Below the pieces are notes generated by a model that was given only the letters and a program-made list of their open reading frames with translations, was not told the DNA's origin and ran no database searches. Shown piece after piece: positions 62,601 to 64,000 of a DNA stretch of 64,000 bases. This DNA is from Campylobacter coli (GTDB lineage Bacteria; Campylobacterota; Campylobacteria; Campylobacterales; Campylobacteraceae): the NCBI GenBank assembly GCA_039516895.1, contig CP154437.1, positions 434,001 to 498,000 of the forward strand. Reading direction: 5' to 3'. How positions within the stretch are numbered: position 1 is the first letter of the stretch; the number at the start of each line of letters is the position of its first letter. A program made the position numbers and the translations under genes.

Positions 62601-64000
62601 AGATTGTAAGTCCTTTGAAATTTAAATTTTGAAATGAAATAAGGGCCGAATTTTCTTTGATTTTTTTAGAAATTTGCTCTAGAAAAGTTAAAAAAGGTGT
62701 GTTTCTTTCGCCTTTTTTGTAATAAAGTATCATATCAGTATTTTTAAGATTAAAGAAATTTAAAGCTAATTCAAAGGATTTGAAAAACATCCTAGCTTCT
62801 AGCTTTCTGCCTAAGGCCCTACAAGAAATACAAAGATCATCGATAAATAATCTTTCTTCTTTGCAGGAAAAAACAAAAATAGCGATAATCCCACTATCGC
62901 TTAATTTATCGCTCATGCTAACGCTTACAATGAGTTCTTCTTGCATGTGTTTTTGTACTTCTTCTTGGCTTAAGCGTGTATAATTGGCTATGAATTGATT
63001 GGTTTTACCTAAAAGTTCGCTAATACGAGAGATGTTTTGGGTGTCGTTTTTGACAAAATGTAAACAAATTTCAAGATTTTTAAAATATTCTTCATCACTT
63101 AAGCTTTTAAGCTCTTCTCTTAAAGCGTTAGCTGCTATATCTTTGGCGCGAATTTGGTCTTCTTGAGTGTTTGAAAGCTTGAGAAGATTAGGAAAGAGTT
63201 TGATTTTGTGAAGTATGGTTTCATCACATAAAAGTGTTTTGATACCTGTAAATTTAGTATTTTCAAGTTCGGCGATATTATCATCTATGAAAAGCATAGC
63301 ATCAGTGTTTATATTAAATTTCTTAGCTATTTTTAAGATATTTTCACTTTTTGGCTCCCAGTTGACCATTTTAATATCAAAATCATCCCATTGCAAAATA
63401 AAATCTTTCCTAGTTTCAAAAAGTTTTTTTGCGTCTTTTTCTTCATTTTTTGAGGCTAGGGCAAGTAAAAATCCTTGCTTTTTAAAATTTTTAATTTTTT
63501 CTTGTAAAGTCTTGTGCAAAGGGGTTAATTTAAGATTATCCATACCATCTTCGCCTAAAATTCCTTGATATAAGGTATTATCAAGATCAAGCACAAGAGC
63601 TTTAAGAGCGGGTTTTATCAGTGCTGGGATAAGACTAAGTCCTAAAATTTGTGCTAAGAAAATTAGAGCTTTATTGCTTAATTTTGTGCCGCTAAGTTCT
63701 TCTTTATCTAAGTCTAAAATATCATCTTGATTAAAATACTCTTTTATGAGTTTTTCTACATTAAAAATTTCGCAATTTAAAATTTTTCTATCTGTTTTAA
63801 ATTCACCCAAACTAAGGACCAAAATAGGGCTTTGTGAAATTTTTCTTAATGCTAAAAGCCTTTCTTCTAAAAAATCTTGTATATTATCTTTATAACGTTT
63901 TAAATCCAACCATAAAAGTTCTAAATTTGCTTTTTTAAAGCCATTAAAACTTAGGCTATCATCATAAGAGCTAAAATTAAAATCCGCTTTTAAATTTGCA
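62590..64000 (-). CDS. FkbH-like HAD-superfamily protein, 5' end beyond window
   Basis: The frame is open to the right edge, so the N-terminus lies outside; an internal TTG at 63909 is unlikely to be the true start because KANLELLWLDLKRY reads through it without a ribosome site. The HAD IIIC domain has VLDLDNTLYQGILGEDG (nucleophile Asp pair) and MLFIDDN; a C-terminal GNAT-like domain has LCISCRALGRKLEA. FkbH proteins load glyceryl groups from 1,3-bisphosphoglycerate onto ACPs. Beside an ACP and FabH2 in a locus known in C. jejuni to make glyceric-acid-bearing pseudaminic acid, this is the likely role. Confidence 0.85.
   Translation of the reverse strand, partial: ANLKADFNFSSYDDSLSFNGFKKANLELLWLDLKRYKDNIQDFLEERLLALRKISQSPILVLSLGEFKTDRKILNCEIFNVEKLIKEYFNQDDILDLDKEELSGTKLSNKALIFLAQILGLSLIPALIKPALKALVLDLDNTLYQGILGEDGMDNLKLTPLHKTLQEKIKNFKKQGFLLALASKNEEKDAKKLFETRKDFILQWDDFDIKMVNWEPKSENILKIAKKFNINTDAMLFIDDNIAELENTKFTGIKTLLCDETILHKIKLFPNLLKLSNTQEDQIRAKDIAANALREELKSLSDEEYFKNLEICLHFVKNDTQNISRISELLGKTNQFIANYTRLSQEEVQKHMQEELIVSVSMSDKLSDSGIIAIFVFSCKEERLFIDDLCISCRALGRKLEARMFFKSFELALNFFNLKNTDMILYYKKGERNTPFLTFLEQISKKIKENSALISFQNLNFKGLTIYEN

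Noticed and set aside
1-64000. CRISPR array, prophage or insertion sequence
   Set aside because: I saw no regularly spaced repeats, transposase-like or integrase-like protein, or terminal inverted repeats; variation here is by tracts and gene swaps.

Overview
The window is AT-rich chromosomal DNA from a thermotolerant Campylobacter of the C. jejuni/C. coli group. The evidence is the gene order (mqnE, glnD-like, glmS, fumC, amaA, ruvB, ssrA, ppk, nrfHA, ceuBCDE, pldA, mobA, cdsA-dxr-pgp1-tsaD, flaA-flaB, ptm/leg/pse), the tmRNA tag peptide ANNVKFAPAYAKAA, G-homopolymer contingency tracts, and the flaA/flaB promoter pair. I cannot settle the species from sequence alone; several proteins differ from the C. 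jejuni versions I remember, so I lean slightly towards C. coli.

Layout. Positions 1-15,100 hold housekeeping and respiration genes: the N-terminus of an NCS2-type permease, mqnE (menaquinone by the futalosine route), a degenerate GlnD-like protein, glmS, fumC, an AI-2E family membrane protein, ruvB, tmRNA, ppk, the nitrite reductase pair nrfHA and tRNA-Ser(GCU). Positions 15,150-21,230 hold iron uptake (ceuBCDE behind a near-perfect Fur box, and a PepSY-type membrane protein), pldA and mobA. Positions 21,290-27,680 form a compact plus-strand run (RqcH/NFACT protein, cdsA, dxr, pgp1, tsaD, ctsG). From 27,666 to the end lies the flagellin and flagellin-glycosylation island.

The island contains tandem flagellins (flaA with a sigma-28-type promoter, flaB with a sigma-54 promoter), four Maf-family proteins, a near-complete CMP-legionaminic acid route (ptmE, legB, legC, an acyltransferase, legG, legI, ptmB, with ptmA and ptmF) and the later steps of CMP-pseudaminic acid synthesis (pseG, a pseH fusion, pseI, pseF). 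A contiguous minus-strand run of about 21 kb (55,838 down to 34,495) carries most of these genes, often with ATGA or TAATG overlaps. Beyond it lies an acyl-carrier module: FkbH-like, FabH2, ACP, AMP-ligase, ACP. pseB and pseC are not in the window, and pseA/hisF/hisH are not between pseH and pseI as I remember them in C. jejuni NCTC 11168.

The most unusual content is the acyl chemistry. (i) PseH is fused to an N-terminal formyltransferase-like domain. (ii) Two paralogous, apparently catalytically complete 3-hydroxyacyl-CoA dehydrogenase-like genes sit next to the pse and leg acyltransferase genes. (iii) There are two KAS III-like enzymes, two ACPs, one AMP-ligase and one FkbH protein. (iv) There is a sulfotransferase-like gene. 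Together they suggest that this strain decorates its nonulosonic acids with N-formyl, 3-hydroxyacyl and/or glyceryl groups. This is inference. Four homopolymer tracts of 9-11 G (coding sense) lie in or next to island genes. By my reading one DUF2920 gene is ON, the methyltransferase and one KAS III gene are OFF, and one tract controls a short leader whose reading frame may set translation of the acyltransferase.
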